Shown here: positions 1-5,685 of the stretch, in pieces | Layout: each line of letters begins with the position of its first letter | Position numbering within the stretch: position 1 is the first letter of the stretch | Assembly: GCA_030039575.1 (NCBI GenBank) | Contig: JASHVH010000037.1 | Span: forward strand, 1-8,436 | Direction: 5' to 3' | Origin: Acidimicrobiales bacterium | GTDB taxonomy: Bacteria; Actinomycetota; Acidimicrobiia; Acidimicrobiales; Palsa-688 | DNA: 8,436 nt | Translations under genes and position numbers: made by a program | The notes under the pieces: model-generated | Database searches by the model: none | What the model was told of the DNA's origin: nothing | Seen by the model: the letters and a program-made list of their open reading frames with translations, nothing else

Positions 1-1022
1 GTTGTCGTCGGCGCAATAGGGGGCCCGACCTGGCCGCCGCTCGGTGGCGAACTGAGCGTCCCATAAACGACGTTGAAAGAATCCGTGCTCGGGTCGTACT
101 GGGTCGGGTACGCAATTATCTGGTCCGAATGGTTGACCATGTATATGGGGGAACTGGTGGCCGAGGCCGTGCCCGGCCCGGCGACCGCCAAGTCCGAGAA
201 CTGCACGGTCCCAAAATCGGCCAAGGTCTCGATGGAATTGCTAGAGGACAATGTGGGGGCTTCTTCGACCCACTCGGCGCTCGTGCCGGCGGCGGTGTAG
301 GAGACGGGTAGCGTCCAACTCGTGTGCTGGGTCAGGTCGTCGACAGAAATTACCCATTTCCCTGGCTGGCTCTCGTTTATTTCGGCCGTGATGTGGTCGC
401 CCGGGAACACGATGCCCAGTTCTACCGAGTCCTGCGGGAGGAGTTCGTACCAGGCGTAGAAGAGGCCGCCGGCTGCGGACCAGCTCTGGTCGGTGCCCGC
501 CTGGATAAGGTCGCCGTGGCTTTTGATCCCGTCTATGCCGACCCAGGTGCTCGAGTCGCCGTAAACGTTCTGGTTGAGATCAGGGACCACCCAACTACCG
601 GCCACTTCCGTGAACTGAGCCCCGGTGCCGGTGTCTTCGTAGCCGGCCCAGTTCGCCGAGGGGAGGGACTCTTTGACGCCCGCCGGGAGGCGGCCGGCCG
701 ATTGGGCCAGCGGGGCCGACTGAGGCCACGACGCCGGGACGGGCGTGCCTGCCGTGAAGGCCGGCGTAGGACGGTTGCCGTCGACCGCCCGTCCCACCTC
801 GGAGCCGGCGGGACGGGCCGGTCCACCGGCCATCCGGACCGGGCCACTGGCCGGGACCAGGGCCGCGCTCGCCTGCGCAGAGAACGTGCCGGCAAAGCTC
901 GGTACGCTCAGGCAGGCCGCGGCGGTGACCGTGGCGATGGCCCCGGCCGTGATCGCGACGGTCGTCAGGGTTCGCTGCCGGCGCGTAACCGAGGTCCTAC
1001 CCTGCGGCCGCACTCCATGCAT
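1..1022 (-). CDS. Secreted G1-family glutamic endopeptidase (eqolisin / Peptidase_A4), 3' end outside window
   Basis: Translating the minus strand from ATG at 1022-1020 gives 340 codons without a stop, running off the left edge. Residues 1-44 look like a signal peptide: an Arg-rich start (RRQR at 14-17), a hydrophobic Ala/Thr/Val/Ile stretch, and a possible cut after SFA (42-44). An Ala/Pro-rich, propeptide-like stretch follows to about 120. The catalytic domain (about 124-321) carries family landmarks in order: NWAGY (124-128), GSWVVP, TWVGIDG (159-165), LIQAG (172-176), AWYELLP (190-196), PGD, SAEWVEEAP (248-256) and a closing FNVVYG. By comparison with scytalidoglutamic peptidase, the catalytic pair should be Gln174 and Glu250, both present. 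The mature part shows no Cys, so no disulfides. The last visible residues (SSPPSGG onward) look like a linker. The family comprises endopeptidases usually active at acid pH. GTG at 1013 is an equally plausible start, lying 7 nt after TAGGAT. The product is exported; the substrate is unknown. Confidence 0.88.
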   Translation of the reverse strand, partial: MHGVRPQGRTSVTRRQRTLTTVAITAGAIATVTAAACLSVPSFAGTFSAQASAALVPASGPVRMAGGPARPAGSEVGRAVDGNRPTPAFTAGTPVPASWPQSAPLAQSAGRLPAGVKESLPSANWAGYEDTGTGAQFTEVAGSWVVPDLNQNVYGDSSTWVGIDGIKSHGDLIQAGTDQSWSAAGGLFYAWYELLPQDSVELGIVFPGDHITAEINESQPGKWVISVDDLTQHTSWTLPVSYTAAGTSAEWVEEAPTLSSSNSIETLADFGTVQFSDLAVAGPGTASATSSPIYMVNHSDQIIAYPTQYDPSTDSFNVVYGTLSSPPSGGQVGPPIAPTT

Positions 1023-1026
1023 CCTA
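1021..1026 (-). promoter_or_regulatory. Candidate -10 box (TAGGAT) for the G1 peptidase
   Basis: On the minus strand TAGGAT fits the TANNNT -10 pattern of actinobacterial housekeeping promoters. It is followed by 7 nt and then an in-frame GTG at 1013. That spacing would put transcription start at or beside the GTG, giving a leaderless mRNA and a protein three residues shorter than the ATG version. No TTGACA-like -35 is visible. The box overlaps the alternative ATG start at 1022, so box and ATG start cannot both be right. Confidence 0.35.
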
Positions 1027-1058
1027 AAGGACCGCCGAAGCCCGGGTGGCGCGCTCGA

Positions 1059-1095
1059 GCCGGGTTCGGGATGGAGCCTTGGGCCCGGCGTCTTT
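1059..1095 (+). terminator. Terminator-like hairpin with T-run in a divergent intergenic region
   Basis: On the plus strand 1059-1070 can pair with 1078-1089. There are six solid GC pairs (GCCGGG with CCCGGC), then six more pairs including four G-U wobbles, around a 7-nt loop (1071-1077). GTCTTTT follows directly. The form is that of an intrinsic terminator on the plus strand. On the minus strand the wobbles become mismatches and no T-run follows. No plus-strand gene ends upstream, since the neighbour is the minus-strand peptidase. It may stop antisense transcription or act as a leader attenuator for the molybdoenzyme operon. Confidence 0.45.
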
Positions 1096-1280
1096 TGTGC
1101 GGGGTGCCCGAAGGCGGTGGTCCCGCCCGCCGCCCGCCCACCATGTTGCCGTCGGCTCGGCAGCCAAGGCCGGGCTGTGGTAAGCATGACCCGACGTCGA
1201 CCAGCGTCGCCGCCCGACCGCTCCCGGTGCCCCGCTGGCAGGGAGAGGAGCCCCGTGACCTGGGGCCCGAGGCCGGGCGG

Positions 1281-1294
1281 TGTCACCAGTGACA
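1281..1294. promoter_or_regulatory. Perfect palindrome TGTCACCAGTGACA, candidate operator
   Basis: The 6-nt arms TGTCAC and GTGACA are exact reverse complements around a 2-nt spacer. The site abuts the GGGAGG ribosome binding site (1295-1300) of the molybdoenzyme gene. This is where a dimeric repressor could block transcription or translation of the operon. I cannot assign it to a regulator family, and no regulator gene lies in the window. Confidence 0.35.
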
Positions 1295-1312
1295 GGGAGG
1301 CCGAACAACCGC

Positions 1313-1924
1313 ATGCTGAAGTTCACCAGGGGCTTCTCCGGCCACAATAAGGCGCCCCGGGACCCGCGCTTGCCGCCCGGACAGTACGACGTGGGCAAAG
1401 ACTGGCCCGTCCTCACCGCCGAGGTAACGCCGAAGCTGGACACCGCGTCGTGGACCTTCAAAGTGGAGGGCCTGGTCGGCAAGCCGACGACCTGGAACTG
1501 GGACGAGATCCATGCCCTCGAGCCATCGGCGTTCAACGGGGACATCCACTGCGTGACCACCTGGTCCAAACTGGGGGTGAACTTCAGCGGCGTGTCGGTC
1601 GACACACTCCTGGCCGCTGCGGGCCCGTTGCCTTCTGCGACGCACGTGCTGGCCTTCTGCCACACGGGTTATACGACGAACTTGCCGCTCGCGGATGTGA
1701 CCAACGGGCAGGCCTGGGTGGTATGGGACTATGAGGGCCAGCCACTGCCAACGGTGCATGGTGGCCCCGCCCGTCTGCTGGTACCGCACCTCTATTTCTG
1801 GAAGAGCGCCAAGTGGGTATCCGGCTTGCGGTTGCTCGACCACGATGAGCCGGGGTTCTGGGAGCGTAATGGTTACAACGACCACGGGGACCCCTGGCTC
1901 GAAGAGCGCTACCAGGGCGATTGA
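1313..1924 (+). CDS. Cytoplasmic sulfite oxidase/MsrP-like molybdopterin oxidoreductase
   Basis: A 203-residue protein of the oxidoreductase molybdopterin-binding fold shared by sulfite oxidase and YedY/MsrP. Cys80 in NGDIHCVTTWSK is the expected thiolate ligand of molybdenum. CHTGY (116-120), HGGPARLLVPHLYFWKSAKW (149-168) and the closing DHDEPGFWERNGY segment (176-188) line the cofactor in this family. There is no signal peptide, Tat motif or membrane segment, so it should act in the cytoplasm, unlike periplasmic MsrP. ATG at 1313 was chosen because MLKFTRGFSG resembles the usual start of actinobacterial homologues and GGGAGG (1295-1300) lies upstream, though 12 nt away, which is long. GTG at 1280 would add 11 residues without obvious similarity. 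Its stop overlaps the next gene's start by 4 nt, suggesting translational coupling to an electron-transfer partner. The substrate (sulfite, a sulfoxide or other) cannot be read from the sequence. Confidence 0.9.
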   Translation: MLKFTRGFSGHNKAPRDPRLPPGQYDVGKDWPVLTAEVTPKLDTASWTFKVEGLVGKPTTWNWDEIHALEPSAFNGDIHCVTTWSKLGVNFSGVSVDTLLAAAGPLPSATHVLAFCHTGYTTNLPLADVTNGQAWVVWDYEGQPLPTVHGGPARLLVPHLYFWKSAKWVSGLRLLDHDEPGFWERNGYNDHGDPWLEERYQGD

Positions 1925-2670
1925 CGGGACCGGTGAGCACGCCGGGTACACCCGGGGCTTCAGGCGCAGGCACCAAACGCAACCCGTGGCAAATGGCGAC
2001 CGTCACCGGGATCCGGTCGGAAACGGCGCGGGCGAAGACGTTCCGTTTCGCCTTGCCTCAGCCGGCCGAGCGTCTCGCCGGCCAGCACTACGTGATCAGG
2101 CTGATGGCCCCGGACGGCTACACCGCCCAGCGTTCGTACTCGGTGGCCAACCCTCCCGACGGGTCCAACGAGATCGACCTGACCATCGAGCGCCTCGACG
2201 GCGGGGAGGTGTCGATGTTCATGCACGACGACGTGATGGTGGGCGACGAGCTCGAGTTGCGAGGACCTATCGGGCTTTATTTCGTATGGGGGGGGACGAC
2301 GCCGGCCCTCCTGGTCGGCGGGGGCTCGGGCGTGGTCCCGCTGATGGCCATGTTGCGCCTGGCGCGAAAGCTCGGGCAGCCGGAACTGGTGCGCCTCGTC
2401 GTCTCCGTGCGTTCGCCCGCCGACCTGTACTACTCAGACGAGCTGCCCGGCCCGGAGAGCACCGTGGTCTACACCCGTTCGGCTCCTCCGGGCACTCAGC
2501 GGCCCGTTGGCCACCTGAACGGCGACGATCTAAAGCCGTGCCTGCGGCCCGGCGCGACGGCGTACGTCTGCGGTTCGAGCGGCTTCGCCGACGCCGCCAG
2601 CTACGTCCTGGTGGGGCTCGGCGTACCGACCGAGCAGGTCCGGGTGGAACGGTTCGGCGCCACTGGTTAA
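1921..2670 (+). CDS. FAD-binding ferredoxin-NADP reductase-type oxidoreductase, partner of the molybdoenzyme
   Basis: A 249-residue flavoprotein with two domains. The N-terminal FAD-binding barrel (about 24-122) carries the RSYS flavin motif (71-74) and GQHY (54-57). The C-terminal NAD(P)-binding domain carries GGGSGVVPLM (133-142), CGSSGF (217-222) and the terminal ERFG (243-246), typical of the ferredoxin reductase superfamily. There is no 2Fe-2S domain: the protein ends just after ERFGATG. It should oxidise NAD(P)H and pass electrons to the molybdenum protein, with which it shares a TTGA overlap (TTG start at 1921, TGA stop at 1922-1924). TTG is a rare start. GTG at 1933, four codons in, is the alternative and would leave an 8-nt gap. 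The first 20 residues are Gly/Pro/Ser-rich and probably disordered. Physical interaction is inferred from gene order. Confidence 0.88.
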   Translation: MTGPVSTPGTPGASGAGTKRNPWQMATVTGIRSETARAKTFRFALPQPAERLAGQHYVIRLMAPDGYTAQRSYSVANPPDGSNEIDLTIERLDGGEVSMFMHDDVMVGDELELRGPIGLYFVWGGTTPALLVGGGSGVVPLMAMLRLARKLGQPELVRLVVSVRSPADLYYSDELPGPESTVVYTRSAPPGTQRPVGHLNGDDLKPCLRPGATAYVCGSSGFADAASYVLVGLGVPTEQVRVERFGATG

Positions 2671-2686
2671 CCGGCCGTTTTCTGCG

Positions 2687-2711
2687 TGGTCGCCAGGTGA
2701 ATTGGCGGCTA
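2687..2711 (+). terminator. Possible hairpin terminator of the molybdo-flavin operon
   Basis: Seventeen bases after the reductase stop, TGGTCGCCA (2687-2695) can pair with TGGCGGCTA (2703-2711) over nine positions, two of them G-U, around a 7-nt loop. The pairing is good only in plus-strand RNA, as expected for ending this operon before the convergent uvrB. No T-run follows, so it may be a U-less or Rho-assisted terminator, or chance. Confidence 0.3.
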
Positions 2712-2736
2712 GGTGCATGGCGGCCAGCTGCCTGCC

Positions 2737-4863
2737 CTAACTGACGGGCACCCCCATTTCGGCCAAGGCCTTCAGTTCTTTCTTCAGGTCGGCAATTTCG
2801 TCCCGCAGGCGGGCGGCGTACTCGAAGCGCAAGTCGGCGGCCGCATCGCGCATTTCCTCTTCGAGGGCGGAGATGAGCCGCGAAAGGTCGGCCTTCGGCA
2901 TCCCCGCCAACTCGGAGCGGGCCCGGTCGTGGCGGCGGCTGCGGCGGTCGGCGCCAGGGACGGGTGCGGTGCCGGCGGCGGCGGAGCTGTCCCCCCGGCC
3001 CAGCATCACGAGGATGTCGCTGACCGCCCGGCGGACCGTCTGTGGGTTGATGCCGTGCTCGGCGTTGTACTCCTGCTGTAGCTGGCGCCGGCGGTGCGTC
3101 TCGGAGATGGCCCGGCGCATGGAGTCGGTCATCTCGTCGGCGTACATGATGACGGCACCATCGACGTTACGGGCGGCCCGCCCGATCGTCTGGATGAGCG
3201 ACGTCTCCGAACGAAGGAAGCCCTCCTTGTCGGCGTCCAGGATCAGCACAAGCGAGACTTCCGGCAGGTCGATCCCCTCACGGAGCAAGTTGATGCCCAC
3301 GAGCACGTCGAACTCGCCCAGCCGGAGGTCCCTCAGGATCTCGATGCGCTCGAGCGTCTCCACGTTGGAGTGCAAGTACCGGACCTTGAGCCCCTGCTCC
3401 AGCAGGTAGTCAGTGAGGTCCTCGGCCATCTTCTTGGTCAGGGTGGTGACCAGCACCCGGTCGCCGGCGGCCGTACGCTTGGCCACCTCGGCCATGAGGT
3501 CGTCTATCTGGCCCTTGGTCGGCCGGACCACCACCTCGGGGTCGATCAAGCCCGTAGGCCGGACGATCTGCTCTACGACCTGGTTGGAAACGGAGATCTC
3601 GTACGCCGCCGGCGTCGCCGACATGAAAATGCACTGGTTTACCCGCTCGAGCAGCTCCTCATAACGGAGCGGCCTGTTGTCCGCCGCTGAAGGGAGGCGG
3701 AAACCGTGCTCGATGAGCGTTTCCTTGCGGGAACGGTCGCCGTGGTACTGGCCGTGCAATTGCGGCACCGCCACATGCGACTCGTCGATCACCAGCAGGT
3801 AGTCCTTGGGGAAGAAATCGAGCAAAGTATGCGGGGCCTGGCCGGGGGCGCGCCCGTCGATATGGCGGCTATAGTTTTCGATCCCCGAACAACTGCCCAC
3901 CTCCGCCAGCATTTCCAGGTCGTACGTGGTCCGCATCCGCAGCCGTTGGGCTTCGAGCAACTTGCCGTTTTTCTCGAAGTAATCGAGCCGCTCCTGGAGC
4001 TCGACCTCGATGCCCTCGATGGCGCGGCGCATGCGCTCGGTTCCCGCCACGTAGTGAGTGGCAGGGAACACGACGACCTCGTCTACCTCGCCCAAGAGCT
4101 CGCCGGTAACGGGGTCGACGCGCGAGATCCTCTCTATTTCGTCCCCGAACAACTCGACCCGCAATATGTGCTCTTCATAAGCGGGGTGGACCTCTATCGT
4201 GTCCCCGCGTACCCGGAACTTGCCCCGGACGAGGTTCTGGTCGTTGCGGTCGTACTGCATGTCGACGAGCCGGCCGAGGATGGCGCGCTGGTCGTACTCA
4301 TGGCCGACCGCCAGTGCCAGGATCTGCTGAGAGTACTCCTCGGGAGAACCCAGGCCGTAAATACAAGAAACAGAGGCCACGACAATTACGTCGCGCCGGG
4401 TCAGCAAGGCGGAGGTGGCCGAATGGCGCAGCCGGTCGATCTCGTCGTTGATCGAGCTGTCTTTTTCGATATACGTATCGCTCGAGGGGATGTACGCCTC
4501 GGGCTGGTAATAGTCGTAATAACTTACGAAGTACTCGACCCGGTTATCAGGGAACACTTCCCGCATTTCATTGGCGAACTGAGCGGCGAGCGACTTGTTG
4601 GGCTCGATCACCAGGGTGGGCCGCTGGACCTGCTCGATCGTCCAGGCGATGGTGGCGCTCTTGCCGCTACCGGTAATGCCGAGGAGGGTCTGGAAGCGGT
4701 CGCCGCGCTGGACGCCCTCGCTCAGGGCCGCTATGGCCTGCGGCTGGTCGCCCGCGGGGGCCCACTCGGACACAACTCTGAAAGGAGGCACGTTCGCATC
4801 GTACCGGGGGGGTGTGACGTGGCTACGGGAGGTGCCCGCCCTCGAGCCGAGCCCAAAGGTCAT
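2737..4863 (-). CDS. uvrB: Excinuclease ABC subunit B (UvrB)
   Basis: UvrB is the DNA-damage-verifying helicase-like subunit of UvrABC nucleotide excision repair. It receives damaged DNA from UvrA and recruits UvrC for incision. Counting from ATG at 4863 (708 residues), the motifs are complete: AGDQPQAI (37-44), Walker A GITGSGKS (62-69), the beta-hairpin that grips the damaged strand (about 111-143, with [10 protein letters not shown]), DESH (360-363), SATP (415-418), RPTGLIDP (435-442), the helicase motif QTIGRAARN (558-566) and a C-terminal UvrC-binding UVR domain (about 659-694). A charged linker (627-655) precedes the UVR domain. The first 24 residues do not resemble other UvrB proteins. 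GTG at 4791 ([10 protein letters not shown]) would give 684 residues, nearer the E. coli length of 673, and would remove the 41-nt overlap with coaE. Neither start has a clear ribosome binding site. coaE lies directly upstream and may be co-transcribed. Confidence 0.97.
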   Translation of the reverse strand: MTFGLGSRAGTSRSHVTPPRYDANVPPFRVVSEWAPAGDQPQAIAALSEGVQRGDRFQTLLGITGSGKSATIAWTIEQVQRPTLVIEPNKSLAAQFANEMREVFPDNRVEYFVSYYDYYQPEAYIPSSDTYIEKDSSINDEIDRLRHSATSALLTRRDVIVVASVSCIYGLGSPEEYSQQILALAVGHEYDQRAILGRLVDMQYDRNDQNLVRGKFRVRGDTIEVHPAYEEHILRVELFGDEIERISRVDPVTGELLGEVDEVVVFPATHYVAGTERMRRAIEGIEVELQERLDYFEKNGKLLEAQRLRMRTTYDLEMLAEVGSCSGIENYSRHIDGRAPGQAPHTLLDFFPKDYLLVIDESHVAVPQLHGQYHGDRSRKETLIEHGFRLPSAADNRPLRYEELLERVNQCIFMSATPAAYEISVSNQVVEQIVRPTGLIDPEVVVRPTKGQIDDLMAEVAKRTAAGDRVLVTTLTKKMAEDLTDYLLEQGLKVRYLHSNVETLERIEILRDLRLGEFDVLVGINLLREGIDLPEVSLVLILDADKEGFLRSETSLIQTIGRAARNVDGAVIMYADEMTDSMRRAISETHRRRQLQQEYNAEHGINPQTVRRAVSDILVMLGRGDSSAAAGTAPVPGADRRSRRHDRARSELAGMPKADLSRLISALEEEMRDAAADLRFEYAARLRDEIADLKKELKALAEMGVPVS

Positions 4864-5416
4864 CGACGGCGCGCTCGAGTTGCGCCTCGTCGCCGTCGTT
4901 CACGATGACCCAGTCTGCGGCCGCCCGCCGTTCGGCCACGGTCGGTTGGGCGGCCATGCGGGCCCGCACGTCTTCTTCCGCCATACCCCTCTTGAGCGCC
5001 CGCTCGATGGCCAAGTCCTCGGGGGTGTCGACCAGGACGACGGCGTCCAGGTCGTACTGAGGCCGGCGCCGCCCGCTGAGGAGGGGTAGCTCGATCACCA
5101 CGACCCGGGCTCCCAGTGACGAAAGCTGCTTCACGATCTCCTCGTGCACCAGCGGGTGGGTGATCGCTTCCAGCGCCCGCAGCTCTTGCGGGTCGGCGAA
5201 AACGACGGCGGCCAGGGCCCGGCGGTCGATGTGGCCGTCCGGGCCGGCCGCCTTCGGGCCGAAGCGGGCGAGCACCGCCCGCTCGCCGGCGCTACCCGGT
5301 TCGACAACTTGCCGGGCCACCTGGTCGGCGTCGATCACGGCTGCTCCTCTGGCGGCAAGGGCCTGCCCGACCGTCGACTTGCCCGAGCCCAGGCCGCCCG
5401 TGAGGCCGATCCGCAT
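4823..5416 (-). CDS. coaE: Dephospho-CoA kinase (CoaE)
   Basis: CoaE phosphorylates the ribose 3'-hydroxyl of dephospho-CoA with ATP, the last step of coenzyme A synthesis, in the cytoplasm. The 197-residue protein has the normal length for a stand-alone kinase, without the C-terminal extension (UPF0157) seen in mycobacterial CoaE. Visible motifs are Walker A GGLGSGKS (7-14), IDADQVAR (28-35) with the acidic residues expected at the acceptor site, THPLVH (86-91), the segment EAIT before it, and the lid-region helix [14 protein letters not shown] (144-157), followed by [10 protein letters not shown] (166-175). ATG at 5416 places the P-loop at the usual position; no good Shine-Dalgarno precedes it. 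It lies just upstream of uvrB in the same orientation, the gene pair expected in actinobacteria, but is separated from rpsA by an antisense aminotransferase, so it must have its own promoter. Confidence 0.96.
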   Translation of the reverse strand: MRIGLTGGLGSGKSTVGQALAARGAAVIDADQVARQVVEPGSAGERAVLARFGPKAAGPDGHIDRRALAAVVFADPQELRALEAITHPLVHEEIVKQLSSLGARVVVIELPLLSGRRRPQYDLDAVVLVDTPEDLAIERALKRGMAEEDVRARMAAQPTVAERRAAADWVIVNDGDEAQLERAVDDLWARLEGGHLP

Positions 5417-5424
5417 AATTTCGT

Positions 5425-5430
5425 AACCTA
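5425..5430 (-). promoter_or_regulatory. Candidate -10 box (TAGGTT) for coaE-uvrB
   Basis: On the minus strand TAGGTT fits TANNNT and is followed by 8 nt and the coaE ATG at 5416, so the transcript would be leaderless or nearly so. No convincing -35 is seen. Because the gene upstream on this strand (rpsA) is separated by a convergent terminator region and an antisense gene, a promoter is needed somewhere in 5417-5685. Confidence 0.3.
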
Positions 5431-5564
5431 GGGCCGGTCTGGACGTCGCTAGCTACGGGTCTGGGGGCAATCGGGCATCCTGGTTGCGTTCCCGGGCACG
5501 TTTTGCCTGCGAGCGCACCCAGTTGGCGGTAATGCACCGAAAAGGGGAAGAGGGTGACATCGTG

Positions 5565-5621
5565 GCCGGCCGGGGAAGGGGACGGGCGGGTCGCCTGCCG
5601 GTTCCGCCTCTCCCGGCCGGC
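5565..5621. repeat. GC-rich inverted repeat in the coaE/aminotransferase divergent region
   Basis: GCCGGCCGGG (5565-5574) and CCCGGCCGGC (5612-5621) are exact 10-nt reverse complements separated by 37 nt, and the inner bases can pair in part (G-rich left, C-rich right). The structure lies 65-121 bp before the aminotransferase start and between divergent promoters. No T-run follows on either strand, so it is not a standard terminator. It could be an RNA leader structure, a protein-binding site or simply a product of high GC. Confidence 0.4.
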
Positions 5622-5673
5622 GCGCTCCACTGGCTCCACGTTGTGTGCCTCCAATCGATGGGAGGCCCTTCGT

Positions 5674-5679
5674 TACGCT
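5674..5679 (+). promoter_or_regulatory. Candidate -10 box (TACGCT) for the aminotransferase
   Basis: TACGCT fits TANNNT and is followed by exactly 6 nt and then the ATG at 5686, the spacing expected if transcription starts at the A of the start codon. This would explain why no properly spaced Shine-Dalgarno is present; the nearest GGGAGG (5660-5665) is 20 nt upstream. No clear -35 is visible. Confidence 0.4.
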
Positions 5680-5685
5680 GGGACC

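Noticed and set aside
910..916. Cys37 after Ala-Ala-Ala in the peptidase signal region as a lipobox
   Set aside because: The -3 position is Ala rather than Leu/Val/Ile, and a normal signal peptidase I site follows at SFA. A lipoprotein form is possible but not supported.
324..1292. Long plus-strand frames (for example 324-1292 and 745-1350) suggesting a 322-residue gene
   Set aside because: They lie antisense to the G1 peptidase, which has clear family motifs. Their products are Arg/Gly/Pro-rich low-complexity sequence typical of GC-rich shadow frames.
1023..1312. Molybdenum cofactor riboswitch upstream of the molybdoenzyme
   Set aside because: The region has one short hairpin and one palindrome but no multi-helix architecture that I can match to that riboswitch class.
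4781..4788. AAAGGAGG, a perfect Shine-Dalgarno-like site on the plus strand near the uvrB start
   Set aside because: No usable start codon and open frame follow it. On the real coding strand it simply encodes the Pro-Pro-Phe of UvrB.
3706..4908. 400-codon plus-strand open frame inside uvrB
   Set aside because: It mirrors the uvrB reading frame and shows no recognisable domain. Long antisense frames are expected opposite a conserved GC-rich gene.
5554..5685. Upstream GTG extension of the aminotransferase (44 residues)
   Set aside because: The extra residues are Arg/Pro/Gly-rich with no family similarity, cover the inverted repeat, and the ATG at 5686 begins typical family sequence.
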